From: Actinoplanes sichuanensis
Lineage (GTDB): Bacteria; Actinomycetota; Actinomycetes; Mycobacteriales; Micromonosporaceae
Reading direction: 5' to 3'
Length of the DNA: 64,000 bases
Assembly (NCBI RefSeq): GCF_033097365.1
Contig: NZ_AP028461.1
Span: forward strand, 11,683,501-11,747,500
Shown: positions 36,808 to 45,606 of the stretch, one piece after another
Position numbering within the stretch: position 1 is the first letter of the stretch
Layout of the letters: each line of letters begins with the position of its first letter
Notes under the pieces: model-generated
Told to the model about the DNA's origin: nothing
The model's database searches: none
What the model saw: the letters and a program-made list of their open reading frames with translations, nothing else
Position numbers and translations under genes: made by a program

Positions 36808-38211
36808 ATGCACACCACCGTCGCGATCATCGGAGCCGGTCCGACCGGGCTGCTCCTCGCCGGCGACCTGGCCCTGGCCGGAATCCCGGTCACCCTCTTC
36901 GAACGCCGGTCGGAGACGTCCAACCTGACCCGGGCGTTCGGCGTCCATGCCCGTACCCTCGAAATGCTCGACGCCCGTGGTCTTGCCGACGAGATCCTGA
37001 CCGGTGGGGCCCGGGTCGAGCGTCTGCGCCTGTTCGACCGGATCCGTCTGGACCTGACCGGTCTGCCGACGCGCTACCCCTTCCTGTTGATCACCCCGCA
37101 GTACCGGATCGAGGCGGCCCTGGAGCGGCGGGCACTGGCCGCCGGCGCCCGGATCGAACGCGGTGCGAGCCTCGGCGCGCTGCGGCAGGACGAGGAGCGG
37201 GTCGTCCTGGAGTTCGACGACCGGACCGTCACCGCCGACTGGGTGGTCGGCACCGACGGCGCGCACAGCACCGTCCGCCGGTCGCTCGGCCTGCCCTTCC
37301 CCGGCCGGGCCGTGCTCACCTCGATCATGCTGGCCGACGTGCGCCTCGCCACTCCGCCCGAGGACGTCCTCGCGGTCAACGCCGTCGGCGACGCGTTCGC
37401 CATGGTCGCGCCCTTCGGCGACGGGTGGTATCGGATCTTCGCCTGGGACCGCCGGCACCAGGTCTCCGACGACGTTCCGGTCACCCTCGACGAGATGCGC
37501 GCGGTCACCCGCCGGGTCCACGGCACCGACTTCGGCATCACCGAGGCCCGCTGGCTGTCCCGTTTCCACAGCGACGAACGGCAGGCCCCGCGTTACCGGG
37601 TCGGCCGGGTGTTCCTGGCCGGCGACGCCGCCCACGTGCATTCACCGGCCGGTGGCCAGGGCATGAACACCGGCCTGCAGGACGCCGCGAACCTGTCCTG
37701 GAAACTCGCCGCCACCATCCACGGCTGGGCGCCCGCCGGGCTCCTCGACTCCTACCAGAGCGAACGCCACCCGGTCGGCGAACTCGTGCTGCGCAGCAGT
37801 GGCGCCCTCATCCGCATGGCGATGATGCGGTCCGTGGTCGCCCGTGGCCTGCGCAACGGCGTCGGCGCGGCGCTGCTCGCCCTCCCGCCGGTCGTCCGCC
37901 GGGCGACCGGCGTCGTCTCCGGCATCGGCATCGGATATCCGGGCGCACCGCGGGCCGCGGATGTCACCCTTCGCGGCGGCAGCCGCCTCTACCAGGCGTT
38001 GCGGTCCGGGCGGCACGTGCTGGTCACCCCCGAACCCCTCGTCGGGTACGGCGAACGCCTCCTCGTGGCCGTCCCGGAGGCGGACACCACCGAAGCGGTG
38101 TTGATCCGACCCGACGGCTACGTGGCCTGGCGCGGTCCAGTCGCGGACGCGGCGGCGGCGTTGCCCGCTTTCCTCGGCCCCACGCAGGCCGGTCACCCCG
38201 CCCGCGGTTGA
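36808..38211 (+). CDS. FAD-dependent aromatic-type monooxygenase
   Basis: This is a class A flavoprotein hydroxylase of 467 residues. The dinucleotide fold is IIGAGPTGLLLAGDLA (about 6-21). The DG motif is VVGTDGAHSTVRRSLG and the second FAD motif is FLAGDAAHVHSPAGGQGMN. The substrate-binding domain resembles PheA/TetX/RdmE-type hydroxylases of phenols and polyketides. The C-terminal tail (about 390-467) is a shortened thioredoxin-like region. A GTGAGGAG ribosome site precedes the ATG. Regulation by the divergent TetR suggests induction by an aromatic compound or antibiotic; the substrate is unknown. Confidence 0.9.
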   Translation: MHTTVAIIGAGPTGLLLAGDLALAGIPVTLFERRSETSNLTRAFGVHARTLEMLDARGLADEILTGGARVERLRLFDRIRLDLTGLPTRYPFLLITPQYRIEAALERRALAAGARIERGASLGALRQDEERVVLEFDDRTVTADWVVGTDGAHSTVRRSLGLPFPGRAVLTSIMLADVRLATPPEDVLAVNAVGDAFAMVAPFGDGWYRIFAWDRRHQVSDDVPVTLDEMRAVTRRVHGTDFGITEARWLSRFHSDERQAPRYRVGRVFLAGDAAHVHSPAGGQGMNTGLQDAANLSWKLAATIHGWAPAGLLDSYQSERHPVGELVLRSSGALIRMAMMRSVVARGLRNGVGAALLALPPVVRRATGVVSGIGIGYPGAPRAADVTLRGGSRLYQALRSGRHVLVTPEPLVGYGERLLVAVPEADTTEAVLIRPDGYVAWRGPVADAAAALPAFLGPTQAGHPARG

Positions 38212-38246
38212 GGCCGCAGCAGGCAGCGCGGCGACCGTGCAGGCGT

Positions 38247-38588
38247 TCAGCGGGGTCCGGCCGGGCGCAGCAGGCGGCGACCGTGCGGCCGTTCGGCGGG
38301 GTCCAGCCGGGCGCAGCCGGAGTCGATCAGCCGCCAGTCGCCGGATGCCAGCGCCGCGTCGATGCGGTCTCGGACGTCCTCGACCCGGTTCGGCTCGGTG
38401 GCGAAGAGCACACGCAACCGCAGCCGGCCGTCCACCGGCGACACCGCGGTGTGGTGTGGCGCGAGCGGGCACGGCGGCTCGTGCTCCCCACGCCCGCAGA
38501 GCGCCACGGTGATCGCCGCGCCGGGCGCGCCCGGATCGGTTCCGGGCGCGAGCTCCAGTGTCGCCTGATGTGCATAGACCTGCCGCAT
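38247..38588 (-). CDS. Small hypothetical protein
   Basis: I do not recognise this 113-residue protein with certainty. It starts MRQVYAHQATLELAPG and has a cysteine/histidine-rich patch (CGRGEHEPPCPLAPHHT) that could bind metal. It has an ASGDWRLIDSGCARL segment near the end. No signal peptide or membrane helix is seen. GGAAAA precedes the ATG. It lies 37 bases downstream of the DUF3616 gene on the same strand and may be co-transcribed with it. Confidence 0.6.
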   Translation of the reverse strand: MRQVYAHQATLELAPGTDPGAPGAAITVALCGRGEHEPPCPLAPHHTAVSPVDGRLRLRVLFATEPNRVEDVRDRIDAALASGDWRLIDSGCARLDPAERPHGRRLLRPAGPR

Positions 38589-38625
38589 CAGACGATTTTC
38601 CGGCGGCCGGCGATGACCCGCCGGA

Positions 38626-39687
38626 TCAGGGGAGTTTCAGGACATCGGCGACGACCGCGCCGTCCGCTTCCAGCCGCACCGCTGCCGGGCTGTCGTAGAC
38701 GACGAGCACCCGATCGGTCCCGACCAGGCTCAGGCCCTCGGCGTGATCGTCGCCCTCGCCGAAGGTCAGCTCCAGTTCCCGGGTGATCAGATCGTGCCGC
38801 ACGATCGTCGGCACCTCCGCCACACACGCGTCGTGCCAGCGGTAGATGCGCACCGGCCCGTCCAGATCCATCGTCGGCCCGGCCAGCACCAGCAGGTCGT
38901 TCCCGGCCGGGCAGAGATCCCGAACACCCAGACCTTCAAGATCAAGGACATGTTTGCGGTACGGCAACCCGTCCTCGAATCGGTGCAGTCGCAGTCGTCC
39001 CGGCTCGTCGGCCAGCACATACGGCCGCAGTTCCAGCACGAACGCCCACCCGCGCAGCACCGGCCCGCGCAGCCCGAGGAAGATCCGATCGTCCCGGACC
39101 GCGATGCCCTCGATGTCCAGCCCGTTGTCCTTACCCGGAATCGGCAGGAACGGCCCCAGATGCTCGTCGTCGCGCAGCAGCCGCCGAAGGTCGTCGCGGG
39201 CACTCAGGCACGCGGCCCGGTGCGGCACCCCGTCGACGGTCAGTTCACGAACCGGTGTCGGTACCCCGTCGACCTCGGTGACCGGCAGCCGGACCAGGAT
39301 CTGCCGGTTGGCCTGACCCTCGACCCGGGCCAGCCGGCGCAGCGCTTTCGGCCCCTCGTGACGGTCCTTGATCTGCTTGCGGCGCAGACTGTGCGAGCCG
39401 ACCGCCCAGAGGAAGTGACCGGTGCGGGCCAGCCCCTCCACGTCCGCCTCCTCGTCGGCGTCGACGCCGGGCAGATCGACGAAGTCGGCCAGCCGGAACC
39501 GTGCCTCCTGCCCGAACTCGACGGGCCGTTCCGCGTCGTCGGCGATCAGCCGCTCGATCGTCGCCGTCTCATCGCCCGCGATCCATAGCGCCCGCCCGTC
39601 GAGCCGAACCGCGGAGAGATTGGTGTGGGTGGCCGCGGCCTGGGACTCGTCGGAGAACCGCAGCCGCACCGTGTAGTCGACGGTCAT
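38626..39687 (-). CDS. DUF3616 domain protein
   Basis: The 353-residue protein has the look of a DUF3616 beta-propeller: repeated strands such as LSAVRLDGRALWIAGDET, GLARTGHFLWAVGSHSLRR, DIEGIAVRDDRIFLGLRG and LVGTDRVLVVYDSP. Each aligns with the pattern of a blade that reports a value. The function is not established for the family. No signal peptide is seen with ATG 39687; the frame stays open upstream to 39774, but MTVDYTVRLRF is a natural start. Identification rests on the motif pattern, so moderate confidence. Confidence 0.75.
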   Translation of the reverse strand: MTVDYTVRLRFSDESQAAATHTNLSAVRLDGRALWIAGDETATIERLIADDAERPVEFGQEARFRLADFVDLPGVDADEEADVEGLARTGHFLWAVGSHSLRRKQIKDRHEGPKALRRLARVEGQANRQILVRLPVTEVDGVPTPVRELTVDGVPHRAACLSARDDLRRLLRDDEHLGPFLPIPGKDNGLDIEGIAVRDDRIFLGLRGPVLRGWAFVLELRPYVLADEPGRLRLHRFEDGLPYRKHVLDLEGLGVRDLCPAGNDLLVLAGPTMDLDGPVRIYRWHDACVAEVPTIVRHDLITRELELTFGEGDDHAEGLSLVGTDRVLVVYDSPAAVRLEADGAVVADVLKLP

Positions 39688-39812
39688 GGCCACATCGTCG
39701 CACCGTGGTGCATCGGAGCAGGTCGAACATAGAGTCCTGTCACGGTGGCCTTTCGGGTCGATCATGCCGCTCACGGCCGGTCCGTCCCGGACCGGCCGTT
39801 TCGCGATCCGCC

Positions 39813-40030
39813 CTCACGCCTCGCGTCTGAGGTGCGGCGAGTGGCCCTACGCCTCGCGTCTCGCGTTCGGCGAGCGGCCCTCACGCCTCGCGTTCGGCGA
39901 GCGGCCCTCGCGTCTCGCGTTCGGCGAGCGGCCCTCGCGTCTCGCGTTCGGCGAGCGGCCCTCACGCCTCGCGTTCGGCGAGCGGCCCTCACGCCTCGCG
40001 TTCGGCGAGTGGCCCTACGTCTCGCGTTGA
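39813..40030. repeat. 27-bp tandem repeat with internal hairpins
   Basis: About seven units fill most of the 351-base gap 39688-40038. The regular unit is 27 bases, containing CTCGCGTTCGGCGAGCGGCCC. Five copies are in register at about 39873-40013 and diverged copies flank them. Each unit contains CTCGC-GTTCG-GCGAG, a small stem-loop. The flanking TACGCCTCGCG also occurs in the last codons of the acetyltransferase gene next door. No gene is seen. Confidence 0.85.
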
Positions 40031-40038
40031 GCGCGGCG

Positions 40039-40797
40039 CTACGCCTCGCGGGAGATGTACAGCCGGTGCCCGGCTGGGCGGTAACCCACCCGCTCGTAGA
40101 CCCGCCACGAGTCGTCACCGGAGGCCTCCAGCCAGGCGACCTCCACGCCCCTGTCGAACAGCCGCCGGGTGACACCCGCGCTGATCGCCGCACCCAGCCC
40201 GCGCCGCCGGAACGGCTCGCGCACGGCGATCCCGGCGACCTCACTGACGTTGTCGTTCGGCGGTGCGGCCTGGCCGCCGCCGACCCATTCGCCGTCGGCG
40301 GTGCGGGCACCGAGCACGACCCCGCCCCGGTCCTGATTGCGGCGCATCCGGGCCACCGCGACCTCGGAATCCTCGTCCGGCAGGTCACCGAAGGCCGCAT
40401 TCTGCGCGGCGACCACTCCGGCCCGGTCCGGGTCCGTCGTCGGTTCCGCCAAGATCAGGCCATCCGGTACGGGGTACTCGTTCAGCCGATCAGGTGGGCA
40501 GATCAGGTACTGGTTGCGTTCCTCGACGGTGAACCCGGCCGCGAGCAGCAGATTCTCCAGTTCCGGGGCGCAACTCGTGACGTACTCCAGGCGGGGTTTG
40601 CGTCCCGCACCGGCGAAGGCGCTGATCAGCTCGGCGATGTCGGCCGGCGTGATCGGGACGCCGGGTTCCGGCGAGGCGTAGTTGATGAAAGGGCTCTCGG
40701 TGTCCGGGTCGAGGCCGGCCACGAACGGGCCGATCTCGAGAACCTTCGGCCGGGAACGGAGATTGGACACGACACAGCGCTGGATGCGCAGATCCAT
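40039..40797 (-). CDS. GNAT-family N-acetyltransferase
   Basis: The C-terminal half carries the acetyl-CoA-binding core: VSEVAGIAVREPFRRRGLG (motif A, R-x-x-G-x-G/A) and YERVGYRPAGH (motif B). The N-terminal 120 residues are a second, degenerate GNAT-like lobe. With ATG 40797 the protein has 252 residues; GTG 40836 would add 13. The substrate cannot be told. Its 3' end abuts the tandem repeat array. Confidence 0.85.
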   Translation of the reverse strand: MDLRIQRCVVSNLRSRPKVLEIGPFVAGLDPDTESPFINYASPEPGVPITPADIAELISAFAGAGRKPRLEYVTSCAPELENLLLAAGFTVEERNQYLICPPDRLNEYPVPDGLILAEPTTDPDRAGVVAAQNAAFGDLPDEDSEVAVARMRRNQDRGGVVLGARTADGEWVGGGQAAPPNDNVSEVAGIAVREPFRRRGLGAAISAGVTRRLFDRGVEVAWLEASGDDSWRVYERVGYRPAGHRLYISREA

Positions 40798-40836
40798 GAT
40801 GAAGTAAGCCTTTACGAAAGAAGGAAGAAGAAACAC

Positions 40837-41203
40837 CTGCGGGTGGACGTGTGACTACGCAGGACCGCCGCTGGCGGAAGAACGCTCAGCGACGGCCGAC
40901 TGGCCGGGCGGCGATCACAGGCTTCACTTCTTTCGAATGCATCGAGTCTCGAACGGATCGTGCTCTGTCGCACGATCGCCCAGCGAGGCTTTCACGAACC
41001 CGTAGCCGCGCGCAAGCCGGTTCGGCGCCGGGGCATCGGCGCGGGCCGGCCGCCTGCGCGGCCCGCACCGATGACCTCACTCTGGTCCATCACGGACAGG
41101 AAGTCCATCGTCGTCTATGTGTTCGGGAGCCGTCCCGGATTTTGTCGGTGGGGGTCGTTAGGGTTCAGCCGTCGTCGTGGAACGAGACCTGGGGAGTGGC
41201 CCG
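40837..41203. other. Intergenic region with no recognisable gene
   Basis: This 367-base gap separates the divergent acetyltransferase gene and the DUF4132 operon. It should hold both promoters, but I find no convincing -35/-10 pair. A GCGGGCC (41041-41047) / GGCCCGC (41060-41066) hairpin is present. The ribosome site GGGGAG for the operon is at 41191-41196. No tRNA or small gene was seen. Confidence 0.5.
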
Positions 41204-44200
41204 GTGACCGAAGTGGTGAGCTCCGAGGCGTTCGTCGTGCCGTCGGCGTGGAAGCGGTTCGTGCTGCCCCGGCGGGGCGACGCGACCTCCGCGCCGAAGC
41301 CGCGAGCGGCCGACGTCGAGGCGGCCGGCGTGCTGCTGACCGCGTTCGACGGTGACGTCCGTAGTGCGCTGCGCCACCGCCTGATCGCGGGTGACCTGGC
41401 CGAGGCCGGGCACGGCTACCTGGCCGGCGGCCCGGATGCCACTCCGCTCGGTGCTGCGGTGGTGGCACGTGCCGTGAGCGGCGTGCTGCCCTGGCAGCGC
41501 CGTGACGAGCCGACCGTCTTCGCCGACCTCTGGCGGACTCGGCACGGCCTGGCGTTCGCTGCGGCCGCCACCGTCGAGCTGGCCGGTTTCCACCTCGGCT
41601 CCGCCCCGTCCGAGGCGGCGATCACCAGGTCCGTGCCCGACTCGGACGCCGGCGGGTTCGGCACTCGAATCGCGATCCAGATGGCCTATCAGCTGCGCCG
41701 GGCGGTCGTGGCCGCGTCGCCGGAGGATTATGCGGCGGTGGTCGCCGCGCTGTCCGGCGCGCGCGGTCAGGCGCTGGTTCAGCAGGCGCTCGTGTCGGTC
41801 ATCGCTCCGGACGAGACGGCCTGGGCCGACGACATCTGCGCCCGGGCGGCCGAGCTGGGCGGCCGGGAGGCGCTGAAGGGTCTGCTGCTCACCGTCGTGT
41901 CGGCCGAGCCGCTCGCGTCCCGCCTGGCCGGTCAGCTGGCGGCCTGGGCGGTGCTCGCCGAGAACGAGCGCATCTACACCTTCACCGCCACGCTCGGCCC
42001 GGCCGCGGCCACGGCGCTGACCGGCTGGCTCGACGCCCCGGCCGTCGACGCGCAGGATCGGCGGAAACTACTCGGTCTGTTGGCCGCGGTCGGTGGCGAC
42101 ACGGCGCTCACCGCCCTGATCGAGCGCGCGAGCCGGCCGGATGTGCCGGCCGCTCTCGCCGACGCCGCCGGTCGTGAGCCGGCCCGCGCCCTGCGGCTGT
42201 TCGCCGAGGCGCCGGGCGCCGACCGGCTCCTGCACCGGCATCTGGCCAACCATCGGCCGCTCGCCGCCGAGGTGCGTCCCCGGCTGTCCGAGGAGGCGAC
42301 GGCCCGGTTCGACGCCGCCCACGCCGTGCTGCTGGCCGCCGATGCCGACACGGCCGGTCCGGATGAGTTGCCGCCGATCCTGGTGACCCCGCCCTGGCTC
42401 GCCCCGGTGCACCGGGAGCCGCTCGTCGTCACCGGCCTGAGCTGCGACGATCCGGTGCGGGTGGAGTGGGGGCCGGGCGAGCGCGAGACCTGGGCCGCCG
42501 GCACCTGGGCCGCCCGGCACGGCGGCACGCACGACTGGCCCGACCTCGTCCGGAAACTCGGCACCAGCGCCTCCAACGGCTGGGATGAGATCGACCTCTT
42601 CCTGCGTGGGCCTGACGAGCTGACCCTGCCCCGGGTGGGCGCCTGGCGGCCGAGCCACCACTACGACGTCGCCGACTGGGGCGCCGAGCTGCTCGCTCGG
42701 TATGGTGCGGCGGCCGTCGCGCCGCTGGCCGACGTCGCCCGGCGTGCCCCGGCCGCCGCCGCGCGCCTGCTGGCCCCGGTCACCGGTCCGGAGGTCGCGC
42801 AGCTGATGGCGGGCTGGCTCGCCCGGGTGCGCTCGGTCCGGCCGGTCGCCGTGTCCTGGCTGACCCGGCACGCCCCGGCCGCAGCTCGGGCCCTGGTGCC
42901 GATCGCGGTGGGCCGGATCGGTCCGGCCCGCTCCGACGCCGAGGGCGCGCTGCGTGCCCTGTCCGGCGCCGGGCACGACAGCGAGGTGCGCGCCGCCGCC
43001 GACGGGTATGGTCCGGAGACCGCCGCCGCGGTCGGCGAGATCCTGGCCGTCGACCCGCTGACCGTCCTGCCCGTGCCGATGCCACCGCTGCCGGACTGGG
43101 CGAACCCGGCGGTGATCCCGCCGGTCCGGCTGACCGGAGACCGCGGCCGGCTGCCCGTCGAGGCGGTCCGCCACGTGCTCACCATGCTGGCCATCTCGCG
43201 GACCGACACGCCCTACCCGGGGCTCGCCCTGGTCACCGCCGAGTGCGAGGCGACCGATCTGGCCGAGCTCGCCTGGGCGCTGTTCACCGAGTGGCGCGAG
43301 GCCGGGCATCCGGCGAAACAGAGCTGGGCGCTCGACGCGCTCGGCCTGCTCGGTGACGACGAGACGGTCCGCCGGCTGGCCCCGGTGATCCGTGCCTGGC
43401 CCGGCGAGGGCGGCCACACCCGGGCTGTCGCCGGCCTCGACGTGCTGGCCGCCATCGGCACCGACGTGGCCTTGATGTATCTCAACGGCATCGCGCAGAA
43501 GGTCAAGTTCCGCGCCCTCAGGGAACGGGCCGGCGAGAAGATCGCCGAGCTGGCGGCCGAGCTGGGGCTCACCGCCGAGGAACTGGCCGACCGGCTGGTG
43601 CCCGACCTCGGGCTGGACGCTTCCGGCAGCCTGGTCCTCGACTACGGGCGGCGCAGTTTCACCGTCGGTTTCGACGAGCAGCTCAAGCCGTATGTGGCCG
43701 ATGCCTCCGGGAAGCGGCTCAAGGCCCTGCCCAAGCCGGGAGCACAGGACGATCAGGTGCTCGCGCCGGAGGCGTACCAGCGGTTCACCGCGCTGAAGAA
43801 GGACGTCCGGGCGATCGCCGCCGACCAGGTCCGCCGGTTGGAGTCGGCGATGGTCACCGGGCGTCGGTGGACCGGCGCCGCCTTCCGGCAGTTCCTCACC
43901 GGCCACCCACTGCTGCGGCACCTGGTCCGGCGGCTCGTCTGGGTCCGCTTCGACGACGCCGGGCAGCCCGGAGACGGCCTTCGCCTGGCCGAGGACGGCA
44001 GCCTCGCCGACGTCACCGACGAGGTGGTCACCCTCGGCGACGGCGAGCTGGTCGGCATCGCCCACCCGCTGCACCTCGGCGGCGACCTGGCGGCCTGGTC
44101 CGAGGTCTTCGCCGACTACGAAATCCTCCAGCCGTTCCCGCAGCTCGGCCGCGGTGTGGACCCGCTCACCCGGGAGCGGGCGGCCGCCTTCGTCGGTCGC

Positions 44201-44509
44201 AAGGCGGCCAGTACCACCCTGCTCGGGTTGGAACGGCGTGGCTGGCGCCGCGGCAGCCCACAGGACGCCGGGGTGCAGGGCTGGTTCGAGCGCGACGTGC
44301 CGGGTGGTCTGCACCTGGTGCTCGCCATCGATCCGGGCATCGCGGTCGGTGCGATCGATGTGCTCGGCGAGCAGACCGTCGAGGCGATCTTCGTCGCCCC
44401 GGCCGGGAACCACCACTGGTTCCGCCAGGAACAGGACGACCGTATCCGTGAACTCGACCCCATCACCGCGGCCGAGGCGCTGCGCGATCTGACCGAGGTG
44501 CTCGCATGA
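41204..44509 (+). CDS. DUF4132 domain protein (YehI/MolR-like)
   Basis: This 1,101-residue protein is the first gene of a five-gene operon. The N-terminal two-thirds is helical and alanine-rich with HEAT-like repeats (for example RHLI-type and LAVIGTDVALMYLNGIAQK-type passages). The C-terminal DUF4132 region (about 880-1,060) contains SAMVTGRRWTGAAFRQFL, HPLLRHLVRRLVWVRF and YEILQPFPQLGR. The terminal LERRGWRRGSPQDAG is about 1,008-1,022. GTG 41204 is chosen for GGGGAG seven bases upstream. In E. coli the homologue is yehI (molR), also next to AAA, DUF5682, VWA and SWIM genes. The biochemical role is unknown. Its stop overlaps the MoxR start (ATGA). Confidence 0.85.
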   Translation: MTEVVSSEAFVVPSAWKRFVLPRRGDATSAPKPRAADVEAAGVLLTAFDGDVRSALRHRLIAGDLAEAGHGYLAGGPDATPLGAAVVARAVSGVLPWQRRDEPTVFADLWRTRHGLAFAAAATVELAGFHLGSAPSEAAITRSVPDSDAGGFGTRIAIQMAYQLRRAVVAASPEDYAAVVAALSGARGQALVQQALVSVIAPDETAWADDICARAAELGGREALKGLLLTVVSAEPLASRLAGQLAAWAVLAENERIYTFTATLGPAAATALTGWLDAPAVDAQDRRKLLGLLAAVGGDTALTALIERASRPDVPAALADAAGREPARALRLFAEAPGADRLLHRHLANHRPLAAEVRPRLSEEATARFDAAHAVLLAADADTAGPDELPPILVTPPWLAPVHREPLVVTGLSCDDPVRVEWGPGERETWAAGTWAARHGGTHDWPDLVRKLGTSASNGWDEIDLFLRGPDELTLPRVGAWRPSHHYDVADWGAELLARYGAAAVAPLADVARRAPAAAARLLAPVTGPEVAQLMAGWLARVRSVRPVAVSWLTRHAPAAARALVPIAVGRIGPARSDAEGALRALSGAGHDSEVRAAADGYGPETAAAVGEILAVDPLTVLPVPMPPLPDWANPAVIPPVRLTGDRGRLPVEAVRHVLTMLAISRTDTPYPGLALVTAECEATDLAELAWALFTEWREAGHPAKQSWALDALGLLGDDETVRRLAPVIRAWPGEGGHTRAVAGLDVLAAIGTDVALMYLNGIAQKVKFRALRERAGEKIAELAAELGLTAEELADRLVPDLGLDASGSLVLDYGRRSFTVGFDEQLKPYVADASGKRLKALPKPGAQDDQVLAPEAYQRFTALKKDVRAIAADQVRRLESAMVTGRRWTGAAFRQFLTGHPLLRHLVRRLVWVRFDDAGQPGDGLRLAEDGSLADVTDEVVTLGDGELVGIAHPLHLGGDLAAWSEVFADYEILQPFPQLGRGVDPLTRERAAAFVGRKAASTTLLGLERRGWRRGSPQDAGVQGWFERDVPGGLHLVLAIDPGIAVGAIDVLGEQTVEAIFVAPAGNHHWFRQEQDDRIRELDPITAAEALRDLTEVLA

Positions 44510-45606
44510 CCGCCACCACCACCGCCCACGTGCAGCGCCCGCCCGCCGAGGTGCGGTATGCCGACGAATTGGCCCGTCTCCGGGCCGCCGACGACGCGCC
44601 GACCCCGCCCGGCTGGGCGCTCAGCCTGCGGGCCGCCCGCGCGTTCATCGTCGGCGACGAGAAACTGGGTGTCACCCGCAAGTTCGTCGGCGACCCGTCA
44701 CTCATCGACCGCGCCCTGGTCAGCCTCGCCACCAGCCGTGGTCTGCTGCTGGTCGGCGACCCCGGCACCGCGAAATCGCTGCTCTCCGAGCTGCTCGCGG
44801 CCGCCGTGAGCGGCGACTCGACCCTCACCATCCAGGGCGGCGCGGCCACCACCGAGGACCAGATCAAGTATTCGTGGAACTATGCGCTCCTGGTCGCCGA
44901 GGGCCCGACCGAGCGGTCCCTGGTCCCGGCGCCGCTACTGCGCGGCATGGCCCACGGGCAGGTGGTCCGTTTCGAGGAGATCACCCGTTGCCCGCTGGAG
45001 GTGCAGGACTGTCTGCTCTCGCCGCTCTCCGACCGGGTGCTCGCCGTGCCTGAGCTGCCGGGCGATCTCGGCATGGTGTTCGCCAAGGAGGGCTTCAACA
45101 TCATCGCCACGGCCAACACTCGGGACCGCGGCGTCAACGACATGAGCTCGGCCCTGAAACGGCGCTTCAACTTCGAGACGGTCTTCCCGATCGCCGACTT
45201 CGACACCGAGTTGTCTCTGGTCGAAGCCGAGGCGGGAACCTTGCTGCGACGGTCCGGGGTGACCGCGCCACCCCGGCGTGACGTGCTGGAGGTGCTGGTC
45301 ACGGCGTTCCGGGAGCTGCGGGCCGGCCGGACCGCGCGGGGCGACGAGATGGAGCGGCTGTCGTCGGTGATGAGCACCGCCGAAGCGGTCTCGGTCGCTC
45401 ACGCGGTCGGCCTGCGCGGCTGGTTCCTGCGTGGTGATGCCGGCAGCACCACCGATCTGGTCTCCTGCCTGGCCGGCACCGCAGCCAAGGACAGCCCGGA
45501 GGATCTCGCGAAACTGCGGCGCTACCTGGAACAGCACACCTCGTGGCGGACCGGGCCGCAGTGGCGTGAGCTGCGGGACGCGCGCCGGGAACTGCCCGGC
45601 GGATGA
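44506..45606 (+). CDS. MoxR-family AAA+ ATPase
   Basis: This is an ATPase of 366 residues. Walker A is GDPGTAKS (about 84-91), Walker B with the paired glutamates is VVRFEEITR (about 154-162), sensor 1 is IIATANTRDRG and the arginine-finger region is LKRRFNFETVFP. MoxR ATPases usually work as chaperones that remodel a partner carrying a VWA domain; a VWA gene lies two genes downstream. It corresponds to E. coli YehL. It overlaps both neighbours by 4 bases (ATGA), implying a fixed stoichiometric complex. Confidence 0.93.
   Translation: MTATTTAHVQRPPAEVRYADELARLRAADDAPTPPGWALSLRAARAFIVGDEKLGVTRKFVGDPSLIDRALVSLATSRGLLLVGDPGTAKSLLSELLAAAVSGDSTLTIQGGAATTEDQIKYSWNYALLVAEGPTERSLVPAPLLRGMAHGQVVRFEEITRCPLEVQDCLLSPLSDRVLAVPELPGDLGMVFAKEGFNIIATANTRDRGVNDMSSALKRRFNFETVFPIADFDTELSLVEAEAGTLLRRSGVTAPPRRDVLEVLVTAFRELRAGRTARGDEMERLSSVMSTAEAVSVAHAVGLRGWFLRGDAGSTTDLVSCLAGTAAKDSPEDLAKLRRYLEQHTSWRTGPQWRELRDARRELPGG

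Noticed and set aside
39813..40030. CRISPR-like appearance of the 27-bp repeats
   Set aside because: Units are contiguous with no variable spacers and no cas genes nearby; this is a simple tandem array.
40851..41355. Short plus-strand open frames before the DUF4132 gene
   Set aside because: No family features, codon pattern unlike neighbours, and one overlaps the real start of the operon in another frame.
42068..44416. 782-codon minus-strand frame opposite the DUF4132 gene
   Set aside because: No motifs and no ribosome site; the plus-strand gene belongs to a conserved operon with overlapping ends.
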